A DNA stretch of 8,456 nucleotides from an uncultured Pseudoxanthomonas sp. (GTDB lineage Bacteria > Pseudomonadota > Gammaproteobacteria > Xanthomonadales > Xanthomonadaceae). The translations under genes were made by a program, and so were the position numbers. The notes beneath the pieces were generated by a model, which had not been told where the DNA came from, made no database searches, and saw only the letters and a list, made by a program, of their open reading frames with translations. The stretch covers positions 1 through 8,456 of the forward strand of contig CAMPIO010000123.1 in assembly GCA_946886405.1 (NCBI GenBank). Reading direction: 5' to 3'. Within the stretch, counting starts at the first letter, position 1; every line of letters starts with the position of its first letter. Shown here piece after piece: positions 1 to 5,675 of the stretch.

Positions 1-188
1 GGCGTGGCGGGCGTGGGGGAAGGTTGGGTCATCTCGACGGGCTCTCCGGCTCCGGGTGCGTCCGCCGCGTCCTCGGGTGCGGCATCGCCCACCCAGCGGC
101 GCCAATGGTGCGCCGGTGGTGTTTCGGCGCGCAGGCGCGAGCGTGAAGGCTCATCCTGCGGGCGGGATGTGGAATCGAGCGTGGACAT
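1..188 (-). CDS. Partial unrecognised protein, N-terminus only (runs off left edge)
   Basis: An open frame starts at the ATG complementary to 186-188 and stays open to the left edge, giving 62 codons. The first residues read MSTLDSTSRPQDEPSRSRLR, followed by a segment with HHWRRWVGD and then an Ala/Pro/Glu-rich stretch. Third codon positions are mostly G or C, as in the neighbours. A purine-rich GGGGAAG (complement of 193-199) sits 4 nt before the ATG and acts as a plausible ribosome binding site. The hydrophilic, Pro/Arg-rich N-terminus shows no signal peptide or membrane helix and is probably disordered. It lies in the same orientation as the DUF4126 gene, 82 bp beyond that gene's stop. I do not recognise the family, and the diagnostic part lies outside the window. 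It could be a chance open frame, but the ribosome binding site and codon usage favour a real gene. Confidence 0.55.
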   Translation of the reverse strand, partial: MSTLDSTSRPQDEPSRSRLRAETPPAHHWRRWVGDAAPEDAADAPGAGEPVEMTQPSPTPAT

Positions 189-192
189 CAGG

Positions 193-199
193 CTTCCCC
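193..199 (-). promoter_or_regulatory. Ribosome binding site of the left-edge gene
   Basis: On the minus strand this reads GGGGAAG, ending 4 nt before the ATG at 188-186. It is the main reason for choosing that start. The next upstream ATG, at about 214, is in another frame and meets a stop after about 20 codons. Confidence 0.45.
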
Positions 200-270
200 A
201 AGCTGAGCCCCATTATGCGATGAAGTTCACGACCGAGGCGGAGTCATGATTACCGATGCACCGGCGCCTG

Positions 271-891
271 TCACGGGCCGGAGGTCGGGGGCGGTGCGTG
301 CGCCGAGGGAGCGGTCTGCAGCAAACGCTTCAATCCACGCGACAGCTTGCGCCAGACCCACCACACGGCCGCGGCGATCAGCAGCGACGTCCCTATCACC
401 AGCAACAACGCAATCCAGGGGTGCGCAAAGGCCAAGGCCAGCCCGCCGACCACGACGGCGTCCTCGGTGATCGACGCGGCCCAGTTGCTGACCGGCTCGG
501 GCGAGGTGTTCATCAGGGCCCGGGTGCCGCTCTTCAGTACATGGCTGGTCAGCGCGACACCGGCGCCGGCCGCCAGCACGCCACCGCTGAGCTGCCCGTC
601 GGGCGACAGCGTGGCGGCGGCGAGGAAGGCGCCAGCGGGCACGCGAGCCAGTGTCTGCAGCAGGTCCCAGCCGGAGTCCACGCCGGGGATCTTGTCAGCG
701 AAGAACTCGGTCAGCGCCAGCGCACCGGAGGTGCCCAGCACCCACCAGGACTCGGTGGCCTGCAATGCGGGCGGCAGGTCGAGCCAACCCAGCGCGCCCG
801 CCAGGCCCACGCCGAACACTGTCAGGTAGACGCGGATCCCGGCCATCCATGCCAACAGGATCCCAATTACGAAAAGATGCGCTTCGGACAT
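271..891 (-). CDS. DUF4126 family membrane protein
   Basis: This 206-residue protein begins MSEAHLFVIG. The N-terminus carries the segment GIRVYLTVFGVGLAG (about 18-32) followed by an LP-x-x-L element (39-43). A second conserved-looking block is TEFFADKIPGVDSGWD (61-76). Both are typical of the DUF4126 family as I know it. Hydrophobic stretches at about 7-36, 51-63, 84-93, 102-116, 145-157 and 159-180 indicate several membrane helices. The tail from about 181 is basic and then Pro/Ala-rich, probably cytoplasmic. The function is unknown; family members are inner-membrane proteins without an assigned activity. The ATG at 891 is chosen because GGGAG lies 8 nt upstream; a TTG 24 nt further out is less likely. 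The gene is divergent from the DUF6776 gene at 990, and nothing in the context adds a role. Confidence 0.85.
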   Translation of the reverse strand: MSEAHLFVIGILLAWMAGIRVYLTVFGVGLAGALGWLDLPPALQATESWWVLGTSGALALTEFFADKIPGVDSGWDLLQTLARVPAGAFLAAATLSPDGQLSGGVLAAGAGVALTSHVLKSGTRALMNTSPEPVSNWAASITEDAVVVGGLALAFAHPWIALLLVIGTSLLIAAAVWWVWRKLSRGLKRLLQTAPSAHAPPPTSGP

Positions 892-989
892 CCCCGCCAC
901 TCCCGTTAGACTCAAGGGCTCGCGCCACTGCGGCGAGTATAGGGGTCCCGTCTGGCTGCCGGCTGAGCGCCGCCCGCCGCTTGTCCGTC
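892..989. promoter_or_regulatory. Divergent intergenic region with candidate -10 elements
   Basis: This 98-bp stretch separates the divergent DUF4126 and first DUF6776 genes, so promoters for both directions are expected here. Around 936-943 the sequence AGTATAGG gives TATACT on the minus strand (941-936; five of six bases match TATAAT) and TATAGG on the plus strand (938-943). No convincing TTGACA-like hexamer stands at 16-18 bp from either. The minus-strand element would give a leader of about 40 nt and the plus-strand one about 40 nt as well. This is positional inference supported by one short motif. Confidence 0.35.
900..904 (-). promoter_or_regulatory. Ribosome binding site deciding the DUF4126 start
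   Basis: On the minus strand this reads GGGAG, 8 nt before the ATG at 891-889. It favours this ATG over the in-frame TTG at 915-913, which would extend the protein by 8 residues. Confidence 0.55.
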
Positions 990-1724
990 ATGTCTGCACC
1001 TGCTCCTTCCCGCTTCCGTATCGTGCCGCGCGACGCGGCCGTGCGTCGTCGCGGCACCTCGCTGCTGCTCGGTCTGGCCTGGGTGATCAGCCTTGGCGCG
1101 GTCTGGTGGGCTGCCAGCTATACGGCGGCGCCACGTCTGTTGCTGGCTGACGCGGCCCGGACCCAGGCGGAACACGACATCAAGGCGGTGCGCGCCGAGT
1201 TGAACGCCCTGCGCCAGCGCGAGTCGACGCTCGCTCGATCCGACCAGATCAGCCGTGCGGCCAATGCCGAAGTACAGGAGGGCCTGGCCGAGCGCGACGA
1301 GGAAATCGCCGCGTTGCGTGCCGACATCGCGTTCTACGAACGCCTGGTGGGATCGACCAGCCAGCGCAAGGGCCTGACCGTGCACGTGGCCGAGTTCGCA
1401 CCCGAGGCCGGCGGCACCTGGCGTTACCAGATCATGCTGACGCAGACGATGAACCGGGGCGCGATCAGTGAAGGGCAGATGCGCTTCATCGTGGAGGGCG
1501 TGCGTGCAGGCAAGCTGGCCACGGTGCAATGGGATGAGTTGCACCAGCAGCGCAGCGCGCCGGCACAGGCGTATTCCTTCCGTTATTTCCAACAGTTGGA
1601 CGGCAACGTGATGCTGCCGCCGGGCTTCACGCCGCAGCGCGTCAAGGTATCGCTGCACGGCCAGGATGCCGCGGTGGAGCAGGCCCTCGACTGGAAGACC
1701 GCCACAGCCGCAGGAGGCAAGTGA
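990..1724 (+). CDS. DUF6776-type coiled-coil membrane protein, copy 1
   Basis: This 244-residue protein starts MSAPAPSRFR. It has a short basic N-terminus, one hydrophobic segment at about 23-45 (likely a signal anchor), a charged helical region at about 52-118 with coiled-coil character (Ala/Leu/Glu/Arg heptads), and a globular C-terminal domain from about 128 to 235. The layout predicts an inner-membrane anchor with the bulk in the periplasm. I assign it to the DUF6776 family from its architecture and its position beside a bactofilin and erpA; no biochemical role is known. The stop is 1 nt before the bactofilin ATG, so the two are almost certainly co-transcribed. The gene three positions along is a clear paralogue: residues 81-132 match its 71-122 at 37 of 52 positions by hand. 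The start codon lacks a good ribosome binding site. An in-frame TTG 9 nt upstream is possible but less likely. Confidence 0.82.
   Translation: MSAPAPSRFRIVPRDAAVRRRGTSLLLGLAWVISLGAVWWAASYTAAPRLLLADAARTQAEHDIKAVRAELNALRQRESTLARSDQISRAANAEVQEGLAERDEEIAALRADIAFYERLVGSTSQRKGLTVHVAEFAPEAGGTWRYQIMLTQTMNRGAISEGQMRFIVEGVRAGKLATVQWDELHQQRSAPAQAYSFRYFQQLDGNVMLPPGFTPQRVKVSLHGQDAAVEQALDWKTATAAGGK
1712..1717 (+). promoter_or_regulatory. Strong ribosome binding site of the bactofilin gene
   Basis: A perfect AGGAGG lies within the last codons of the upstream DUF6776 gene, 8 nt before the bactofilin ATG at 1726. It fixes the bactofilin start and suggests higher translation of the bactofilin than of its two DUF6776 neighbours, which lack such a site. 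Confidence 0.8.
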
Positions 1725-1725
1725 C

Positions 1726-2157
1726 ATGTTCAAGACCAAGCCCATCCGTCCCGACGCGGGCGCCATCGATACCCTCATCGGTCCGCAGGTGACCATCCGT
1801 GGCGACGTGGTGTTCAGCGGTGGCCTGTACGTGGAAGGCCATATCCAGGGCAAGGTGATTGCCGAACCCGGCGAGCGTGCCGTGCTGACGCTCGCCGAGC
1901 AGGGCAGCATCGAAGGCGAAGTGCAGGTGCCGGTGGTGGTGATCAACGGGCGCATGACCGGCGATGTCCACGCCTTCGAACGCATCGAGCTGGCCACCAA
2001 GGCCCGCGTGCAGGGCAACCTGCATTACAAGGTCGTTGAAATGAGCGCAGGCGCGCAGCTCACGGGCCGGCTGGTACATGCGGATGCGATACCGGCGGGC
2101 GCCGGTGCGCAGGAGACTGCGGCATTGCCGGAAGCCTGGGCCACCGCGGACGCCTGA
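1726..2157 (+). CDS. Bactofilin family polymer-forming cytoskeletal protein
   Basis: This 143-residue protein starts MFKTKPIRPD. Residues about 15-118 form the bactofilin core: successive short beta-strand repeats with turn glycines, such as TLIGPQVTIRGDVVFSGGL, VEGHIQGKV, GSIEGEVQV, GRMTGDV, ARVQGNLHYKVVEM and QLTGRLV. These are the rungs of the right-handed beta-helix that polymerises end to end without nucleotide. The short hydrophilic N-terminus and the Ala/Pro/Glu-rich C-terminal tail (about 121-143) are the usual disordered flanks. Length is normal for the family. Bactofilins form membrane-associated filaments that act as scaffolds in cell shape and envelope synthesis. Here it follows a membrane coiled-coil protein by 1 nt and precedes a paralogue of that protein by 47 nt, which suggests they act together at the inner membrane. 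That partnership is an inference. Confidence 0.93.
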   Translation: MFKTKPIRPDAGAIDTLIGPQVTIRGDVVFSGGLYVEGHIQGKVIAEPGERAVLTLAEQGSIEGEVQVPVVVINGRMTGDVHAFERIELATKARVQGNLHYKVVEMSAGAQLTGRLVHADAIPAGAGAQETAALPEAWATADA

Positions 2158-2192
2158 CGGCGTCATTCAGAGCCCGCTGGGAACGGCCGCGC

Positions 2193-2198
2193 TATCCT
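2193..2198 (+). promoter_or_regulatory. Candidate -10 element (TATCCT) for the second DUF6776 gene
   Basis: TATCCT ends exactly 6 nt before the ATG at 2205, so transcription from it would begin at or next to the start codon and give a leaderless mRNA. There is no Shine-Dalgarno sequence before this ATG, which fits. No good -35 hexamer is seen, so the call is tentative. Confidence 0.3.
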
Positions 2199-2204
2199 GC
2201 GGCC

Positions 2205-2933
2205 ATGAACGACAGGCCCCTCCCGCCGACCGTACCGCCGCCCCGTTTCAAGCGCGGGCCGGTCATTGCCGCTGTTGTCCTGGCGGCGGTCCTGGTGCTG
2301 GCCGGCTGGGCACTGTGGCGCGGACTGTCGGGAGACGCCAGCGAGGGCCCTACGCCTGCCCAGCTGCGCGGCCAGCAGCAGCGCATCGAATCCCTGGAAC
2401 AGCAGGTCGCCACGCTGTCGCGTTCCGACCAGATCAGTCGCGACGCCAACCGTGACCTGCAGGCGACCTTGTCCGAGCGCGACGAGGAAATCGCCGGTCT
2501 GCGCGCCGATGTCGCCTTCTACGAACGGTTCGTGGGCGCCACCGCCCAGCGCCGCGGCCTGTCCGTGCACGAGCTGACCCTGCAGCCGCAGGACGAGCAG
2601 GCGTGGCACTTCACCGCCACCCTCACGCAGAACCTCAACCGGGGGGCCGTGAACGCGGGGCGCCTGCTGGTGTCCGTGGAAGGTACCGAGGCCGGCAAGC
2701 TGTGTCGCCTGGCCTGGGCTGACCTGCGCCAGCAGCCGAATGCGCCGGGTGTGCCGTACTCGTTCAAGTACTTCCAGCAGGTAGAAGGCGACCTGCTGCT
2801 GCCACCCGGCTTCAAGCCCGTGCGCGTGATCGCCCGTGTGGTGCCGCAGAACGGCGCCGCCGTGGAACAGTCGTTCCCGTGGGCGCAGGCGTCGGCGAAG
2901 GAAGGCGCCGGCGAACGCGCCGGCACGCGCTGA
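2205..2933 (+). CDS. DUF6776-type coiled-coil membrane protein, copy 2
   Basis: This 242-residue protein starts MNDRPLPPTV. A Pro-rich basic N-terminus precedes one membrane segment at about 19-38. A Gln/Glu/Arg-rich coiled coil follows at about 52-108, then a C-terminal domain to about 226 and a charged tail. It is a paralogue of the protein encoded at 990-1724. The two align without gaps from the SDQIS segment to LPPGF, sharing SDQISR, ERDEEIA, RAD-x-AFYER, YSF-x-YFQQ and LPPGF. It has the predicted topology of an inner-membrane protein with a periplasmic bulk, and no known function. It carries one cysteine (Cys167) in the C-terminal domain; its partner has none there. It lies 47 nt after the bactofilin stop, has no Shine-Dalgarno site, and is 37 nt before erpA. 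Confidence 0.82.
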   Translation: MNDRPLPPTVPPPRFKRGPVIAAVVLAAVLVLAGWALWRGLSGDASEGPTPAQLRGQQQRIESLEQQVATLSRSDQISRDANRDLQATLSERDEEIAGLRADVAFYERFVGATAQRRGLSVHELTLQPQDEQAWHFTATLTQNLNRGAVNAGRLLVSVEGTEAGKLCRLAWADLRQQPNAPGVPYSFKYFQQVEGDLLLPPGFKPVRVIARVVPQNGAAVEQSFPWAQASAKEGAGERAGTR

Positions 2934-2935
2934 AC

Positions 2936-2964
2936 TTGAACTGCCTTCCGCCAGCCCCCATCCT
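2936..2964 (+). promoter_or_regulatory. Candidate erpA promoter
   Basis: TTGAAC (2936-2941) is followed after 17 bp by CATCCT (2959-2964). The second hexamer ends 6 nt before the erpA ATG, a geometry that would produce a leaderless transcript. The -35 match is fair (four of six) and the -10 match is weak (three of six). The absence of a Shine-Dalgarno sequence before erpA fits this reading. Confidence 0.33.
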
Positions 2965-2970
2965 TGACGC

Positions 2971-3357
2971 ATGACCACCGTCGTTTCCCTGCCCACTGCG
3001 GCGGCCGCGCCCGACTACCAGTCCATCGACCGCCCGCTGAACTTCACGCCGGCGGCGGCGGCGAAGGTGCGCGAGTTGATCCAGGAAGAGGGCAGCGATT
3101 CGCTGGCCCTTCGCGTCTATATCCAGGGCGGTGGTTGCTCGGGTTTCCAGTATGGCTTCGAGTTCGACGAGAACCGTGCAGACGACGATGTCGCCGTGGA
3201 TACCGATGGCGTATCGCTGCTGGTGGACCCGCTGAGCCTGCAGTACCTGATGGGCGCGGAAGTGGACTACAGCGAGAGCCTGCAGGGTGCGCAGTTCGTC
3301 ATCCGCAACCCGAACGCCAAGACCACTTGCGGCTGCGGCAGCAGTTTCAGCATGTGA
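2971..3357 (+). CDS. erpA: Iron-sulfur cluster insertion protein ErpA
   Basis: This 128-residue A-type carrier receives Fe-S clusters from the assembly scaffold and hands them to target apoproteins; in E. coli these include the isoprenoid enzymes IspG and IspH and respiratory enzymes. The three cluster-binding cysteines are all present: Cys56 in [11 protein letters not shown], and Cys120 and Cys122 in [11 protein letters not shown] at the C-terminus. The segment [11 protein letters not shown] (85-95) and [11 protein letters not shown] (113-123) match ErpA rather than IscA or SufA. The roughly 20-residue N-terminal extension before [11 protein letters not shown] is somewhat longer than in E. 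coli and carries no obvious signal. It sits downstream of the DUF6776-bactofilin block and its last codons overlap the start of nudC. There is no clear Shine-Dalgarno sequence; the ATG is fixed by the homologous core and by the lack of a better start. Confidence 0.96.
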   Translation: MTTVVSLPTAAAAPDYQSIDRPLNFTPAAAAKVRELIQEEGSDSLALRVYIQGGGCSGFQYGFEFDENRADDDVAVDTDGVSLLVDPLSLQYLMGAEVDYSESLQGAQFVIRNPNAKTTCGCGSSFSM

Positions 3358-4325
3358 CGCCCGGCCTGCCGCGTTCCGTGACAGGTCCTGTTTCCTCTTT
3401 CGAGCCACTGTCCGGCTTCGCCTTCGCGGGCGACCCGCTGGACCGCGCCGATGCGTTGCGGGATGACGCCGATGCACTGGCGCGCCTGTGGCCGTCCGCA
3501 CGCGTGATGATGCTGGACGATGAAGGGCGCGCGCTCGCCCGGACCGACGGCACCCTGCTGGCCAGTGAAGGCGCGTCGCTGGGCGGAGGTCCCGGCGCCA
3601 GCCTGTTCCTCGGCGTGCGCGACGGCGTGGCGTGGTTCGCCGCGCACGCTCGCCACCATGCGGTGGACGCACCGGCATGGCAGGACCTGCGGCGCGCGGC
3701 GACGACGTGGCCTGCGTTCGAATCCGGCATCTTCGCGATGGCGCGCGCGCTGCTGCACTGGCAGTCGTCGACCCGCTTCTGCAGTGCCTGCGGCGGCGAT
3801 ATCACCTTCCGCCGCGCTGGCTATACCGCGCATTGCACGCAATGCGGCAAGGATCACTATCCGCGCGTCGACCCCGCAGTCATCGTCGCCGTCAGCGATG
3901 GCGAGCGACTGTTGCTGGGCCGACAGGCGTCGTGGCCGTCAAGGCGCTACTCCGTGGTCGCCGGGTTCGTGGAGCCGGGCGAGACGCTGGAGCAGACCGT
4001 GGTGCGTGAAGTGCTGGAAGAAACCCAGGTGCGCGTGCGGTCGTGCCGTTATCTGGGCGCGCAGCCATGGCCGTTTCCGGGCGCGCTGATGCTGGGATTC
4101 TGCGCCGACGCCGAGCCCGATGTCCCCCAGGTCGATGGCGAACTGGAGGACGCGCGCTGGTTCACTTTCGACGAGATCGACGCGGCGCTCGCGCGCGACC
4201 GCCATGACGACGGGGAAGGCCTGCTGCTGTCGCCGTCCATCTCGATCGCGCGTGCGTTGATCGAGCACTGGCACGCCGGTATGCGCGCGCGCCTCGCGTC
4301 CGCCGTGGCCGAGACCGGGCGTTAA
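3354..4325 (+). CDS. nudC: NAD(H) pyrophosphatase NudC (NAD-RNA decapping Nudix hydrolase)
   Basis: This protein of about 323 residues hydrolyses NADH/NAD+ to NMN(H) and AMP; in E. coli NudC also removes NAD caps from RNA 5' ends. After an N-terminal domain, a zinc ribbon uses Cys143, Cys146, Cys161 and Cys164 (CSAC and CTQC). The Nudix box is at 204-226, [20 protein letters not shown] then TQV, with the metal-binding REVLEE intact. The NudC-specific [10 protein letters not shown] follows at 237-246. In the Nudix consensus GX5EX7REUXEEXGU the last glycine is replaced by Gln225. No ATG exists near the start. I use the GTG at 3354, which overlaps the erpA stop as GTGA. The in-frame GTG at 3378 would give 315 residues and is nearly as likely; neither has a ribosome binding site. 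Translation is probably coupled to erpA. Confidence 0.93.
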   Translation: MTPGLPRSVTGPVSSFEPLSGFAFAGDPLDRADALRDDADALARLWPSARVMMLDDEGRALARTDGTLLASEGASLGGGPGASLFLGVRDGVAWFAAHARHHAVDAPAWQDLRRAATTWPAFESGIFAMARALLHWQSSTRFCSACGGDITFRRAGYTAHCTQCGKDHYPRVDPAVIVAVSDGERLLLGRQASWPSRRYSVVAGFVEPGETLEQTVVREVLEETQVRVRSCRYLGAQPWPFPGALMLGFCADAEPDVPQVDGELEDARWFTFDEIDAALARDRHDDGEGLLLSPSISIARALIEHWHAGMRARLASAVAETGR

Positions 4326-4338
4326 CAGGCCCCCACGC

Positions 4339-4344
4339 TAGAAT
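4339..4344 (+). promoter_or_regulatory. Candidate -10 element (TAGAAT) before ampE
   Basis: TAGAAT matches the sigma70 -10 consensus at five of six positions and lies in the 38-bp gap between nudC and the AmpE-family gene. A start of transcription about 7 nt later would place the ribosome binding site almost at the mRNA 5' end. No -35 hexamer is convincing, so read-through from erpA-nudC remains the simpler source of transcript. Confidence 0.3.
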
Positions 4345-4351
4345 CCCGCCT

Positions 4352-4358
4352 GGAGGAG
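4352..4358 (+). promoter_or_regulatory. Ribosome binding site of the AmpE-family gene
   Basis: GGAGGAG ends 5 nt before the ATG at 4364. It fixes this start and shows that translation does not depend on coupling to nudC. Confidence 0.75.
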
Positions 4359-4363
4359 CCCGC

Positions 4364-5242
4364 ATGTCGATCACGCTTGTTGCCGTCGTGCTTGCGCTGG
4401 TGCTTGGCCATGTCGCGCCCACGCTGGTCGCGTCGTTCCGCCAGTACGCGTGGTACGACGCCTGGCGGCATTGGCTCGGTACGTCCGTGGGCGACCTCTG
4501 GCGGAAGCGCTATGGCGTTGCCCTGGCGTTGGTCCCGGTGCTGCTGGTCGTCGCGCTGTTGCAGTGGCTGCTCGATGGGCCGGTGTACGGACTGGTGGGC
4601 CTGGTGTTCGACATCGTGGTCCTGGTCTACGCATGGGGACCACGCGATCTCGATGTCGATGTCGAGGCCGTCATCGATGCCCACGATGCACCGACCCGCC
4701 GTGCCGCGATCGCGCGTCTCGGTCTGACAGGCGAAACGGCGGCGCTGGACGGCCCCGCACTGGTCGAGGCCGTGTTCGCCAATGCATTGCAGCGCTGGTT
4801 CGGCGTGCTGTTCTGGTTCCTGCTGCTTGGCCCCGTCGGTGCGATCCTCTATCGGCTGTCCGCGCAAAGCGCCCTGGCGCAGGATCTGCCCGAGCAGAAC
4901 CGTCGCGGCGCACAGGCGCTGAAGACGGCGCTGGACTGGCCGGTCGCGCAGCTGGTGACGCTGGCGATGGCGCTGGTCGGCAACTTCGACACCGTGTTCT
5001 CCACGTGGCGCGAGTCGGGTGGCGCGCGCTTCCGGCTGGACACCGGATTCCTTGCGCAGGCCGCGCGTGCCAGCGTGCGGGGCGAGTTGGCGGAAGAGGC
5101 CGAGGAGTACGCGGAAGAAGGCATGGTGCAGGCCATGCGTGAGCTGCCGGAGCTGCGCGACGCGATGAGCCTGGTCTGGCGCATCCTGCTGCTGTGGCTC
5201 GCGGTGCTTGCGGTATTCGTGATCGGCGGCTGGGTCAGCTGA
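4364..5242 (+). CDS. ampE: AmpE-family inner-membrane protein (CobD/CbiB-like superfamily)
   Basis: This 292-residue polytopic membrane protein has hydrophobic segments at about 3-22, 51-70, 74-91, 145-164 and 270-289. The central cytoplasmic part ends in ANALQRWFGVLFWFLLLGP (139-157). It is followed by LDWPVAQLVTLAMALVGNFD (190-209) and a Trp shortly after; both blocks resemble the matching regions of E. coli AmpE (284 residues). An acidic stretch with ELAEEAEEYAEEG lies at 241-253. AmpE is linked genetically to AmpD and to induction of AmpC beta-lactamase through muropeptide recycling, but its own biochemical activity is not settled. No ampD is in the window, so the symbol is given for the family and not for a proven role. 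The start is set by GGAGGAG 5 nt upstream. The gene ends 19 nt from the convergent DUF2752 gene. Confidence 0.8.
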   Translation: MSITLVAVVLALVLGHVAPTLVASFRQYAWYDAWRHWLGTSVGDLWRKRYGVALALVPVLLVVALLQWLLDGPVYGLVGLVFDIVVLVYAWGPRDLDVDVEAVIDAHDAPTRRAAIARLGLTGETAALDGPALVEAVFANALQRWFGVLFWFLLLGPVGAILYRLSAQSALAQDLPEQNRRGAQALKTALDWPVAQLVTLAMALVGNFDTVFSTWRESGGARFRLDTGFLAQAARASVRGELAEEAEEYAEEGMVQAMRELPELRDAMSLVWRILLLWLAVLAVFVIGGWVS

Positions 5243-5257
5243 GCGACCGGTCGTCGC
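5243..5257. terminator. Weak hairpin between convergent genes
   Basis: GCGAC and GTCGC can pair around a five-base CGGTC loop directly after the ampE stop; the inner CGACCGGTCG is a perfect palindrome. It lies in the 19-bp gap between two convergent genes, where a bidirectional terminator would be expected. The stem is only five pairs and no T-tract follows, so function is uncertain. Confidence 0.25.
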
Positions 5258-5261
5258 GTCG

Positions 5262-5675
5262 TCAGCCCGGCGCGAGCAACGTGAAGGGGAACCACGGCAG
5301 GTTCCGCGCAATCCAGTATGCCGGCAACAGCACCAGCCAGAACCTCGGCGCCAGCAGGACGCGCATCACGGGTTCGAGTGCGCGTGGTCGCCAGCCTTGG
5401 CCATGCGCGATCATCATCGGAATCGCGGGCAACAGCAGCATCGCGAGCGGATTCATCGCGAAGGCGCGCCCCAGGTCGCCATGGACCAGCGCATGCAAGG
5501 CGCGCGTCAGGCCGCATCCCACGCAGAAATAGCCAGTCAGTGCGCGGAACATGCATCCCGGGAACGGGCTGTCCGCGGCATTGGGGTCGAACGTCAGCAG
5601 CAGCCATACGCCAGCGGCGGCCACCAGGGCCGCCGCCGTCAATGCCGCGTAGTGCAGGGGTCGCAGAGCGATCAC
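5262..5675 (-). CDS. DUF2752 family membrane protein
   Basis: This 137-residue protein starts with a GTG whose GTGA overlaps the stop of the preceding dispanin gene, a typical coupled junction. The DUF2752 signature is present: FPGCMFRALTG (38-48) followed by C51-V-G-C54-G-L-T-R-A, the family's CxxCGxTRA motif. Hydrophobic segments at about 9-28, 75-91 and 106-122 suggest three membrane helices, with the cysteine motif in the first loop and MNPLA (74-78) after it. The biochemical function is unknown; the paired cysteines could bind a metal or form a disulfide, which is speculation. In other bacteria DUF2752 genes often lie next to CD225/TM2-type small membrane proteins, as here. No other start is plausible because the next upstream codons belong to the dispanin gene in another frame. 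Confidence 0.88.
   Translation of the reverse strand: MIALRPLHYAALTAAALVAAAGVWLLLTFDPNAADSPFPGCMFRALTGYFCVGCGLTRALHALVHGDLGRAFAMNPLAMLLLPAIPMMIAHGQGWRPRALEPVMRVLLAPRFWLVLLPAYWIARNLPWFPFTLLAPG

Noticed and set aside
912..2018. Long minus-strand open frame (368 codons) opposite copy 1 of DUF6776 and the bactofilin
   Set aside because: It is antisense to two well-supported genes, and its composition (Arg, His and Gln rich, no domain) is typical of a shadow frame in GC-rich DNA.
2163..2996. Minus-strand open frame of 277 codons opposite the second DUF6776 gene
   Set aside because: It is antisense to a gene with a clear paralogue and shows no recognisable domain.
4322..5311. Minus-strand open frame of 329 codons opposite ampE
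   Set aside because: It is rich in Arg, Gln and His, has no membrane or domain pattern, and fully overlaps a gene with a strong ribosome binding site.
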